This document shows positions 1 through 5,221 of a DNA stretch of 6,235 bases, one piece after another. A model generated the notes under the pieces. It did not search any database, had not been told where the DNA came from, and was given only the letters and a program-made list of their open reading frames with translations. The stretch spans positions 1 to 6,235 of the forward strand of contig DVLR01000127.1 in assembly GCA_018715425.1 (NCBI GenBank), given 5' to 3'. Position numbers and translations under genes: made by a program. The first letter of the stretch is position 1. The number at the start of each line of letters is the position of its first letter. Source of the stretch: Candidatus Merdenecus merdavium (lineage in GTDB: Bacteria > Bacillota > Clostridia > Lachnospirales > Lachnospiraceae).

Positions 1-6
1 ATCATA

Positions 7-53
7 TCTATTGTATTGTGTAAAGCCGTTCTTCACATAATAAGTACAATAGA
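7..53 (+). repeat. Long imperfect hairpin, outer 9-bp perfect arms
   Basis: TCTATTGTA at 7-15 is perfectly complementary to TACAATAGA at 45-53. Inside, TGTG (17-20) pairs with CACA (34-37), and after a two-base bulge AAG (23-25) pairs with CTT (31-33) around a CCGTT loop. There is no T-run after it, so it is not a classical terminator. It may be part of a structured RNA or the 3' untranslated part of a gene beyond the left edge. Only the base pairing is seen; the function is unknown. Confidence 0.45.
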
Positions 54-54
54 G

Positions 55-89
55 CATCAACGAGTAGGGGAGCTACTGTCGATTCGATG
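55..89 (+). repeat. Second imperfect hairpin at the left edge
   Basis: CATC (55-58) pairs with GATG (86-89), CGA (61-63) with TCG (79-81), and GTAG (64-67) with CTAC (73-76) around a GGGAG loop. The internal loops between these stems are asymmetric. It lies one base after the preceding hairpin, so the two could belong to one folded transcript. The individual stems are short, and chance pairing in part is possible. Confidence 0.3.
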
Positions 90-218
90 AGGGGAGTATA
101 AATAATTAATAAGGGGTTATAAATTGTAAAAAAATTTGTTGAAGGGTAAATTTTTCTACATAGAAATTATAATATATAATTATCAAAAAAGCAACAAAAA
201 AATAGAAGATTATTCCAC

Positions 219-259
219 AGTGTTACAAATTGATTAAAAAAGTGACAATACAAATGATT
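219..259. repeat. Near-identical direct repeat upstream of the Asn-rich gene
   Basis: TACAAATTGATT (224-235) recurs as TACAAATGATT (249-259), differing by one missing T. Both copies are preceded at short distance by AGTG (219-222 and 241-244). The copies are about 25 bases apart, and the second ends five bases before the proposed -35 element. This placement suits tandem activator or repressor sites, but in DNA this AT-rich it may be chance. Confidence 0.35.
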
Positions 260-264
260 TTATT

Positions 265-294
265 TTGAATAATTTACGCTAAACTAGAGATAAT
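265..294 (+). promoter_or_regulatory. Probable sigma-A promoter of the Asn-rich gene
   Basis: TTGAAT (265-270) and GATAAT (289-294) are separated by 18 bases, giving 4/6 and 5/6 matches to the sigma-A consensus. The predicted start near 301 leaves a leader of about 32 bases containing the AGGAGG ribosome site. I looked for sporulation sigma-G elements. CATTGTA at 297-303 resembles a sigma-G -10, but no matching -35 is present. Confidence 0.5.
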
Positions 295-332
295 AACATT
301 GTAATATAAATCTTATCTAGGAGGAAAATAGA

Positions 333-530
333 ATGGCTAAAAATAAGCAAAACTCACAATCAACAGATATGAAGAGTACAAACAAGGCTAATAACAAAAC
401 AAACAATAGTGTAAACAACAAGACAAGTAATGAAGCAAACAACAGGGCAAGCAATAATGCCAATAACAGAATGAGCAATAAAGAAAGTAATCGTGCTTAC
501 GACCTAGAAGATAGTCATAAAGATTACTAA
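333..530 (+). CDS. Asn-rich low-complexity small protein with 8-residue repeats, function unknown
   Basis: This is a 65-residue soluble protein with no signal peptide or membrane segment. Start choice is firm: a perfect AGGAGG at 319-324 lies 8 bases before the ATG. About 28% of residues are Asn. There is no Gly, Pro, Cys, Trp, Phe or Ile, and only one Leu. Residues 20-51 form four tandem 8-residue units of the form N-N-(K/R)-x-(S/N)-N-x-x. Degenerate flanking copies extend the pattern to about residues 12-55. The tail (residues 56-65) is acidic, with two Tyr. It has its own promoter and a strong terminator, so it is probably a single-gene transcript that can be made in quantity. The composition (polar, Ala/Asn/Lys/Ser-rich, disordered) recalls gamma-type small acid-soluble spore proteins, but the characteristic sequence of that family is not visible. 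I do not assign a function. Confidence 0.8.
   Translation: MAKNKQNSQSTDMKSTNKANNKTNNSVNNKTSNEANNRASNNANNRMSNKESNRAYDLEDSHKDY
390..485 (+). repeat. Four tandem 24-bp units inside the Asn-rich gene
   Basis: The units 390-413, 414-437, 438-461 and 462-485 encode the 8-residue repeats of the small protein. Synonymous differences (AAC/AAT, AAG/AGG/AGA) separate the copies at DNA level while the N-N-(K/R) and conserved-N positions persist. This suggests that selection acts on the protein pattern rather than recent slippage. A partial fifth unit follows at 486-497. Confidence 0.65.
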
Positions 531-553
531 TGAATCTTTTTGATACTCACAAG

Positions 554-580
554 AAGGAGTGGAGAAATCCACTCCTTTTT
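554..580 (+). terminator. Rho-independent terminator after the Asn-rich gene
   Basis: AAGGAGTGGA (554-563) pairs perfectly over 10 bp with TCCACTCCTT (568-577), closed by a GAAA tetraloop, and runs into TTTTT (576-580). It lies 23 bases after the stop codon. This separates the Asn-rich gene from the rhodanese gene. Confidence 0.93.
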
Positions 581-613
581 ACATAAGCTAGCACTGAACA
601 CTCGAATCTTGAA

Positions 614-619
614 TATAAT
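614..619 (+). promoter_or_regulatory. Possible -10 element for the rhodanese gene
   Basis: TATAAT at 614-619 is a perfect -10 hexamer about 24 bases before the start codon, downstream of the terminator. No good -35 is found at 15-18 bases upstream (GCACTG at the 17-base spacing). A TG lies one base too far upstream for a classical extended -10. The promoter is therefore only probable, supported by the need for a start after the terminator. Confidence 0.4.
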
Positions 620-642
620 GTATAAGGAAGGAGTGTAGTGAT

Positions 643-945
643 ATGATGAAATTTGAAACGATTTCCTCCAAAGAATTAGATCGATATGTAAACGATAGTC
701 ATGCGGTTATTATAGATATTAGAAGCAAAGAAGAATACAATAAGGGCCATATTAAAAATGCAGTAAATATACCAGGTGACTGTCTTAGGAATTCGTGTTT
801 GATCTGTAGAGATAAAACAGTCATCCTCTATTGTGAAAGAGGCTCATCAAGTATGATATTAGCAAGAGAATTAAGCAATAAAGGATATCATGTAAAATCA
901 GTAGTAGGTGGTATACATGCCTATCCTGGTCATATGATAGAATAA
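643..945 (+). CDS. Single-domain rhodanese-like sulfurtransferase
   Basis: This is a 100-residue cytoplasmic rhodanese homology domain with no extra domains, the usual size for single-domain members that carry a persulfide on one Cys and hand sulfur to an acceptor. Residues 22-44 hold the conserved strand and turn (VIIDIRSKEEYNKGHIKNA, then VNIP). The active-site loop is CERGSS at residues 64-69, with Cys64 as the predicted persulfide carrier, and the C-terminal V-V-G-G-I signature is at 87-91. AAGGAG at 628-633 lies nine bases before the ATG at 643, favouring it over the ATG three bases on. Three further cysteines (47, 52, 55, the latter two as CLIC) sit just before the catalytic strand, which is not typical. 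The partner and physiological acceptor cannot be told from context. No terminator separates it from the next promoter. Confidence 0.9.
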   Translation: MMKFETISSKELDRYVNDSHAVIIDIRSKEEYNKGHIKNAVNIPGDCLRNSCLICRDKTVILYCERGSSSMILARELSNKGYHVKSVVGGIHAYPGHMIE

Positions 946-959
946 AGGAATGAAAAACA

Positions 960-988
960 TTGACACACCTATTCTATGGACTTAGAAT
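960..988 (+). promoter_or_regulatory. Near-consensus sigma-A promoter of the phosphodiesterase operon
   Basis: TTGACA (960-965, perfect) and TAGAAT (983-988, 5/6) are separated by exactly 17 bases. Transcription should begin near 994-996, leaving a leader of about 90 bases before the ATG at 1084. An inverted repeat (967-1007) is centred on the -10, so a repressor could act here. This promoter probably drives the run of five genes to 5701. Confidence 0.75.
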
Positions 989-1007
989 ATAAGCTAAGTA
1001 AATAGGT
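967..1007. repeat. Inverted repeat centred on the -10 element
   Basis: ACCTATT (967-973) and AATAGGT (1001-1007) are perfect 7-bp arms. An inner pair, ACTTAG (980-985) with CTAAGT (994-999), shares the same axis at about 989-990. Since the left half lies in the promoter spacer and -10, only the right half would be in the transcript. The symmetry therefore fits a DNA operator better than an RNA hairpin. No regulator is encoded in the window to match it. Confidence 0.45.
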
Positions 1008-1012
1008 ATTAT

Positions 1013-1055
1013 GCGGATTGCAAGTCCTTTACAGTATGGGCACGTTGTAATCCGC
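1013..1055 (+). promoter_or_regulatory. 11-bp hairpin in the 5' leader of the operon
   Basis: GCGGATTGCAA (1013-1023) pairs with TTGTAATCCGC (1045-1055) over 11 bp with one G-U wobble, around a 21-base loop. The loop itself can pair GTCC (1024-1027) with GGGC (1038-1041). The hairpin is more GC-rich than its surroundings and lies about 18-60 bases into the predicted transcript, ending 11 bases before the ribosome site. There is no T-run, so it is not an intrinsic terminator. I recognise no riboswitch class. Roles in mRNA stability, protein binding or ligand control remain open. Confidence 0.5.
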
Positions 1056-1083
1056 TGAAAGAATAGAAAGGAATGGATTACAT

Positions 1084-1626
1084 ATGAAAATAATGTTCGC
1101 ATCGGATCTCCATGGAAGTGGATATTACTGTGAAAAAATGTTACAAGCATATAAGAAGGAAAAAGCAGACAGGCTTGTTTTATTAGGAGATATCCTATAT
1201 CATGGACCCAGGAATGATCTTCCAAGAGATTACAATCCTAAAAAAGTAATAGACATGTTAAATGGTGAAAAAGATAGGATTTATGGAGTAAGGGGAAACT
1301 GCGATTCTGAAGTAGATCAAATGGTTCTTGATTTTCCCATCATGGCTGATTATAGCCTGATCTTAGATGGAGAATATGTGATATATGCCACCCATGGCCA
1401 TATCTTTCATCAGGATCATTTACCACCTATGAAAAGAGGAGATATTCTCATTCATGGTCATACTCACGTTTTAAAAGCGGAAAAGATGGATGATTATTAT
1501 TTGCTGAATCCAGGTTCTGTATCCATACCTAAAGAAGGGAATATTCCAACCTATGGAATTTGGGAAGAAGGTAATTTTAAGGTAAAGGGATTCCAAGAGG
1601 AAATCATAAAAGAAATCACCATATAA
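1084..1626 (+). CDS. yfcE: YfcE-type metal-dependent phosphodiesterase
   Basis: This 180-residue calcineurin-like metallophosphoesterase is close in length to E. coli YfcE (about 184), a Mn-dependent enzyme that hydrolyses phosphodiester model substrates and whose natural substrate is unsettled. The metal-binding motifs are all present in order: SDLHGS (residues 7-12), GDILYHGPRND (35-45), GNCD (71-74), THGH (103-106) and HGHTH (124-128), followed by NPGSVSIP (142-149). The GPRND and GNCDSEVDQM segments are those of the YfcE subgroup rather than the shorter YsnB/MJ0936 type. A weak AAAGGA at 1067-1072 lies 11 bases before the ATG. A second ATG at 1093 would remove the first strand and is too far from it. 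It is the first gene after a strong promoter and a hairpin leader. The methyltransferase gene follows after 24 bases. Confidence 0.92.
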   Translation: MKIMFASDLHGSGYYCEKMLQAYKKEKADRLVLLGDILYHGPRNDLPRDYNPKKVIDMLNGEKDRIYGVRGNCDSEVDQMVLDFPIMADYSLILDGEYVIYATHGHIFHQDHLPPMKRGDILIHGHTHVLKAEKMDDYYLLNPGSVSIPKEGNIPTYGIWEEGNFKVKGFQEEIIKEITI

Positions 1627-1639
1627 AGATTGGACAAAA

Positions 1640-1645
1640 AGAGGA
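1640..1645 (+). promoter_or_regulatory. Ribosome binding site fixing the methyltransferase start
   Basis: AGAGGA at 1640-1645 lies five bases before the ATG at 1651. The longer reading frame could begin at a TTG at 1630, but that codon has no ribosome site and adds seven Lys/Arg-rich residues absent from the family. The ATG at 1651 gives the typical N-terminus MKKIELIAPCHFGLEAVL. Confidence 0.75.
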
Positions 1646-1650
1646 TAAAA

Positions 1651-2796
1651 ATGAAAAAAATCGAATTAATAGCACCTTGCCATTTTGGCTTAGAGGCAGT
1701 ATTAAAAAAAGAAATTATAGATTTAGGATATGAAATTAGTCAAGTAGAAGATGGCAGAGTGACCTTTTGGGGTGATGTAGAGGCCATATGTTTTGCCAAT
1801 ATCTTTTTAAGAACAGCAGAAAGAATTCTTCTAAAGGTTGGAGAGTTTACAGCAACTACTTTTGAAGAATTATTCCAGAAAACAAAAGATATTCCATGGG
1901 AAGACTATATTCCAGAGGATGGGAAGTTTTGGGTTGCTAAAGCAGGATCTGTAAAAAGTAAATTATTTAGCCCATCAGACATTCAATCCATTATGAAAAA
2001 AGCTATGGTAGAACGTTTAAAAGTAAAGTATAAAACCAATTGGTTTAAAGAGGAAGGCGCTTCTTATCCTTTGAGAGTATTTTTAATGAAAGATGTAGTA
2101 ACCGTAGGAATCGATACGACAGGTACCTCCCTTCATAAAAGAGGATATCGTCAATTAACCAGCAAAGCTCCTATTACAGAAACCTTAGCAGCAGCATTGA
2201 TTCTGTTAACTCCCTGGAAAAAAGATCGGATTTTAGTGGATCCATTTTGCGGCAGTGGAACATTCCCCATCGAGGCAGCCATGATAGCAGCCAATATAGC
2301 TCCAGGCATGAATCGTTCCTTCCTATCGGAAGAATGGAAAAACCTAATTCCTAAAAAATGTTGGTATGATGCAATCAATGAAGCCAATGATCAAATAGAT
2401 GACCATATAGAGGTGGATATCCAAGGATATGATCTTGATGCGGAAGTCATTAAAATAGCGAGAGCCAATGCAAAAGAGGCTGGAGTCGACCATTTGATTC
2501 ATTTCCAGCAAAGGCCTGTTAGTGAGCTTCATCATCCTAAAAAATACGGATTTGTCATAACGAATCCACCTTATGGAGAACGTATAGAGGAAAAGGAAAA
2601 TCTCCCTAGCTTATATAAAGAGATTGGAGAAAGTTTTAAAAGGCTAGATACTTGGTCTAAATACTTGATTACCAGTTATGAAGAAACTGAAAAATATATA
2701 GGAAAGAAGGCAGATAAAAATAGAAAGATCTATAATGGTATGATCAAAACGTATTATTATCAGTTCCTTGGTCCTAGACCACCTAGAAAAAAATAA
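1651..2796 (+). CDS. ypsC: THUMP-domain class I SAM-dependent RNA methyltransferase (YpsC/RlmL family)
   Basis: This 381-residue protein matches the length of Bacillus YpsC and the N-terminal half of the E. coli RlmKL fusion, which makes m2G2445 in 23S rRNA. An RNA-binding ferredoxin-like plus THUMP module spans about residues 1-155 and ends near the HKRGYR segment (162-167), typical of the family. The Rossmann methyltransferase domain follows. Its SAM-binding motif I is VDPFCGSGTFPIE (196-208), the acidic loop is GYDLD (260-264), and the catalytic NPPYGER is at 305-311, the N-P-P-Y form used for exocyclic amino-group methylation. All key residues are intact. Older annotation calls such proteins N6-adenine-specific DNA methylases; the THUMP domain argues for RNA. 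The exact target base here is inferred from the family. It sits inside the operon, 15 bases before the protease gene. Confidence 0.93.
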   Translation: MKKIELIAPCHFGLEAVLKKEIIDLGYEISQVEDGRVTFWGDVEAICFANIFLRTAERILLKVGEFTATTFEELFQKTKDIPWEDYIPEDGKFWVAKAGSVKSKLFSPSDIQSIMKKAMVERLKVKYKTNWFKEEGASYPLRVFLMKDVVTVGIDTTGTSLHKRGYRQLTSKAPITETLAAALILLTPWKKDRILVDPFCGSGTFPIEAAMIAANIAPGMNRSFLSEEWKNLIPKKCWYDAINEANDQIDDHIEVDIQGYDLDAEVIKIARANAKEAGVDHLIHFQQRPVSELHHPKKYGFVITNPPYGERIEEKENLPSLYKEIGESFKRLDTWSKYLITSYEETEKYIGKKADKNRKIYNGMIKTYYYQFLGPRPPRKK

Positions 2797-2801
2797 GAGG
2801 T
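2796..2801 (+). promoter_or_regulatory. Ribosome binding site supporting a GTG start
   Basis: AGAGGT at 2796-2801, overlapping the last base of the methyltransferase stop codon, lies ten bases before a GTG at 2812. There is no in-frame ATG until about residue 77, which would remove the membrane anchor. The GTG start is therefore preferred. Confidence 0.65.
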
Positions 2802-2811
2802 AGTATAGCAA

Positions 2812-4551
2812 GTGAAATATAAAAAAAGATATTTACTTTTGCCTGTGATCCTTTTGGCAGTAGTATTTTATAACCAAAGGGATCGTGTGATCATAGAAGA
2901 GATTGCAGAATCTCATACAGCAGTGGAAGATTCAGAAGAAGAAACGGCGCTGATAGAAACCAACCAATGGAGGAGCTTAAATGCTGGAACCATTGACGAG
3001 GAGTCTCTAACAGTAACTCTTAATGGGGAGCCTTTAAAAATGGAGCATAATCAAATATATATTTCGGATTCTTTGGAGATTATGGGAACTCCAGATACCA
3101 TAGCGGATGCTTTTTGGTGTATCTTAAGGCGTGAGAAGAATGGAAATCTAGTCTTTGAAAAAAACAACACAGAAGTTCAAATTTCTTTGCAAGAGAATGA
3201 ATTAATCGTAGATAATCAAACCATACCATTGGATCAATCCATGGATACTGTAGATCAACAACTCTTTCTTTCCATGGAAGAGGTTGGAAAGGCATTAGGG
3301 TATGAGGTATGGCTCGATCTTCATGGAAATGGGATCAAGTTAGAACATGAGGCACCAGAACCAAGATTACCAGCCCTTTACGACTATCGGACAACGGGGC
3401 GAAAACCGAAGCTTAAAAATCAAGGAAAGCTTGGAACTTGTTGGGCAGTTGCCGCTTCTTCAGCTATAGAATCAACCTTATTACCAGAGGAGGAATTGGA
3501 TGTTTCAGCGGATCATATGTCCTTATCTAATAGTTTCCGCCTAGGGCAGAATGAAGGAGGTGGCTACACCATATCAATGGCTTATCTAACAGCTTGGCAA
3601 GGACCCGTTTACGAAAAGGATGATCCTTATGGAGATGGATATTCACCAGAAGGCTTAGAACCAGTGAAACACGTTCAGGAAATACAGATTATTGAAAAAG
3701 GAAATCTAGAAGATATTAAGTGGGCGATATATCAATATGGAGCTGTTCAGTCTGCAATGTATATGGATCTTGACTTCCTAAATAGTGACTCTATTTATTA
3801 TAACCACCAAGCAAAGGCCTATGCTTATACTGGGGATCAGGTGCAAAACCATGATATTATTATCATTGGATGGGACGATACCTATGCTGCTTCTAACTTT
3901 AGCCAGCCCGTGGAAGGAGATGGAGCATTTATCTGTCAAAATAGTTGGGGAGAAGAGTTTGGTGAAGGAGGAGTTTTTTATATTTCTTATTACGATACTG
4001 GAATTGGAGAATACAACGTGGCTTATACAAAAATAGAAGACACAGATAATTATGATCATATTTATCAGGCAGATCTTTGTGGATATACTGGACAGGTGGG
4101 ATATGAAAAAGAATCGGCATACTTTAGCAACGTTTATGAATCTCAAAGTGAAGAAGAATTAAAGGCAGTAGGATTTTATACTGTGGGAAATGATTCCGAT
4201 TATGAAATCTATGTAGTAGAAAACTTTGAAGGAGAGTCTTCTTTAAAAGAAGCAAAATTTCTTCAAAAGGGCTGGATTTCAAAAGGTGGATACTATACCA
4301 TAGATTTAGAAGAACCTATACAGGTATCAAAAGGACAGAGATTTGCTATGGTGATCAAAATCAGAACCTCAGAAGTAGGCTATCCCATTGCTATTGAATA
4401 TCCATCAGAGGAGGCCTTGACAGACCAGATTGATACTAGCGATGGTGAAGGATATATTAGCGAAAATGGAGAGTTATGGATGAGGGCAGAGGAGATGTAC
4501 GATTGTAATATCTGTTTAAAGGTATATACGGATACGGTTTCCATGGAATAG
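2812..4551 (+). CDS. Membrane-anchored papain-like (C1) cysteine protease with stalk and lectin-like domain
   Basis: This 579-residue surface protein begins at a GTG. Residues 2-6 are basic (KYKKR), and 7-20 form a hydrophobic segment with no clear signal-peptidase site or lipobox Cys, so it is probably an uncleaved anchor with the rest outside. An acidic linker (30-50) leads to about residues 60-178, which resemble the copper-amine-oxidase N-terminal-like stalk repeat (LNGEPL, then LFLSMEEVGKALGYEVW). The peptidase domain spans about 185-405. The oxyanion Gln204 lies in KNQGKLGTCWA, with nucleophile Cys210, His347 in QNHDIIIIGWDD and Asn377 in CQNSWGEEFGEGG, so the triad is complete. No obvious inhibitory propeptide is seen; the stalk may take that place. 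Residues 417-575 match the lectin-like domain seen after C1 peptidases in clostridia and archaea. Likely roles are cell-envelope or extracellular protein processing; the substrate is unknown. Its placement among housekeeping genes is odd. Confidence 0.9.
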   Translation: MKYKKRYLLLPVILLAVVFYNQRDRVIIEEIAESHTAVEDSEEETALIETNQWRSLNAGTIDEESLTVTLNGEPLKMEHNQIYISDSLEIMGTPDTIADAFWCILRREKNGNLVFEKNNTEVQISLQENELIVDNQTIPLDQSMDTVDQQLFLSMEEVGKALGYEVWLDLHGNGIKLEHEAPEPRLPALYDYRTTGRKPKLKNQGKLGTCWAVAASSAIESTLLPEEELDVSADHMSLSNSFRLGQNEGGGYTISMAYLTAWQGPVYEKDDPYGDGYSPEGLEPVKHVQEIQIIEKGNLEDIKWAIYQYGAVQSAMYMDLDFLNSDSIYYNHQAKAYAYTGDQVQNHDIIIIGWDDTYAASNFSQPVEGDGAFICQNSWGEEFGEGGVFYISYYDTGIGEYNVAYTKIEDTDNYDHIYQADLCGYTGQVGYEKESAYFSNVYESQSEEELKAVGFYTVGNDSDYEIYVVENFEGESSLKEAKFLQKGWISKGGYYTIDLEEPIQVSKGQRFAMVIKIRTSEVGYPIAIEYPSEEALTDQIDTSDGEGYISENGELWMRAEEMYDCNICLKVYTDTVSME

Positions 4552-4607
4552 ATGCAAAAGTAAGATACCATAAGAAAAGGCACAAAAAGTGCAGGAATGA
4601 GGCTACA

Positions 4608-5219
4608 ATGAAAGAAAAAATCATATTTGCAACAGGCAATGAAGGAAAGATGAAAGAAATACGAATGATTTTACAAGACCTTCCAGTAGAATTATATTCT
4701 TTAAAAGAGATAGGTCTTGATATAGATATTATAGAAGATGGAAAAACCTTTGAAGAAAATGCACAGATCAAGGCTAGAGCGATTAGTAAATTAACAGAGG
4801 GTATTGTATTGGCAGATGATTCAGGCCTAGAAGTTGATTATTTAAATAAAGAACCAGGGATTTATTCTGCCAGGTATATGGGAGAAGATACTTCTTATAG
4901 TATCAAAAATAAAAACATCATAGATCGGCTGGAAGGAGTTCCCATAGAGAACAGAACGGCTAGATTTGTCTGTGTTATTGCAGCAGTTCTTCCCTCAGGC
5001 AAAGAACTGAGTGCAAGAGGAACCATAGAAGGCTACATAGGCTATGAAGAAAGAGGAGAAAACGGCTTTGGGTACGATCCTATTTTTATGGTTCCCCAAT
5101 ATCAATGCTCCACAGCAGAACTTTCTCCAGAAATCAAGAACAAAGTGAGTCACAGAGGGAAGGCCTTAGAAGAAATAAAAGAAAAGTTACGGAAGATATT
5201 AAATGAGGTGGAAGGATAA
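4608..5219 (+). CDS. rdgB: XTP/dITP pyrophosphatase (RdgB/HAM1 family)
   Basis: This 203-residue cytoplasmic enzyme hydrolyses dITP, XTP and ITP to the monophosphate and pyrophosphate, keeping deaminated purines out of DNA and RNA. Its length is normal for the family (about 195-205). The signature motifs are intact: the nucleotide/phosphate loop ATGNEGKMKEI (residues 8-18), TFEENAQIKA (47-56), the catalytic ADDSGLEVD (69-77), PGIYSARY (83-90), GENGFGYDPIF (150-160) and the base-recognition SHRGKA (181-186). GAGG at 4599-4602 lies five bases before the ATG, with AGGA at 4593-4596 as an alternative. The gap after the protease is 56 bases, with no promoter or terminator that I can see. The next gene begins two bases after the stop. 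In Bacillus subtilis the homologue ysnA also precedes ysnB. Confidence 0.96.
   Translation: MKEKIIFATGNEGKMKEIRMILQDLPVELYSLKEIGLDIDIIEDGKTFEENAQIKARAISKLTEGIVLADDSGLEVDYLNKEPGIYSARYMGEDTSYSIKNKNIIDRLEGVPIENRTARFVCVIAAVLPSGKELSARGTIEGYIGYEERGENGFGYDPIFMVPQYQCSTAELSPEIKNKVSHRGKALEEIKEKLRKILNEVEG
5211..5216 (+). promoter_or_regulatory. Ribosome site of ysnB inside the end of rdgB
   Basis: GAAGGA (5211-5216) covers the last sense codons of rdgB and lies five bases before the ATG at 5222, with the rdgB stop (5217-5219) in between. This arrangement indicates translational coupling of the two genes. Confidence 0.8.
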
Positions 5220-5221
5220 AG

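Larger units (their letters stand above)
1..332. other. AT-rich gene-free region with hairpins and a promoter
   Basis: No convincing gene is seen here. Frame 1 of the + strand is open from the window edge to a TGA at 88-90 (about 29 codons, hydrophobic then ending GELLSIR). This could be the tail of an upstream gene, but I recognise no family and chance openness is plausible. The first 96 bases fold into two imperfect hairpins (listed separately), while 97-200 is very AT-rich. An A/T-only inverted repeat (130-137 with 148-155) lies there. Positions 219-259 carry a near-perfect direct repeat, and a probable promoter sits at 265-294 just before the Asn-rich gene. Confidence 0.6.

Noticed and set aside
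1..90. Frame 1 open from the left edge to TGA, as the end of a protein
   Set aside because: About 29 open codons are not significant, no family is recognised, and the same bases form strong hairpins. It is kept only as a possibility in the region entry.
978..1027. Alternative pairing GGACTT (978-983) with AAGTCC (1022-1027) as a riboswitch-like switch
   Set aside because: The left arm overlaps the promoter spacer and -10, and would not be transcribed if the promoter at 960-988 is correct.
974..1225. Minus-strand reading frame of 83 codons with a CPYC motif
   Set aside because: It overlaps the clear phosphodiesterase gene, its promoter and leader on the other strand. The CPYC comes from the leader hairpin arm and no second pair of cysteines makes a zinc ribbon.
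1630..1650. TTG start extending the methyltransferase by seven residues
   Set aside because: No ribosome site precedes it, whereas AGAGGA precedes the ATG at 1651, which also gives the family's usual N-terminus.
3778..4146. Minus- and plus-strand alternative frames of 83-122 codons inside the protease gene
   Set aside because: They lie wholly within conserved peptidase sequence containing the catalytic His and Asn, have no ribosome sites, and read as low-complexity Ile/Phe sequence.
4580..4592. GCAC/GTGC hairpin before rdgB as a terminator
   Set aside because: It has only 4 bp, no T-run, and sits against the rdgB ribosome site.
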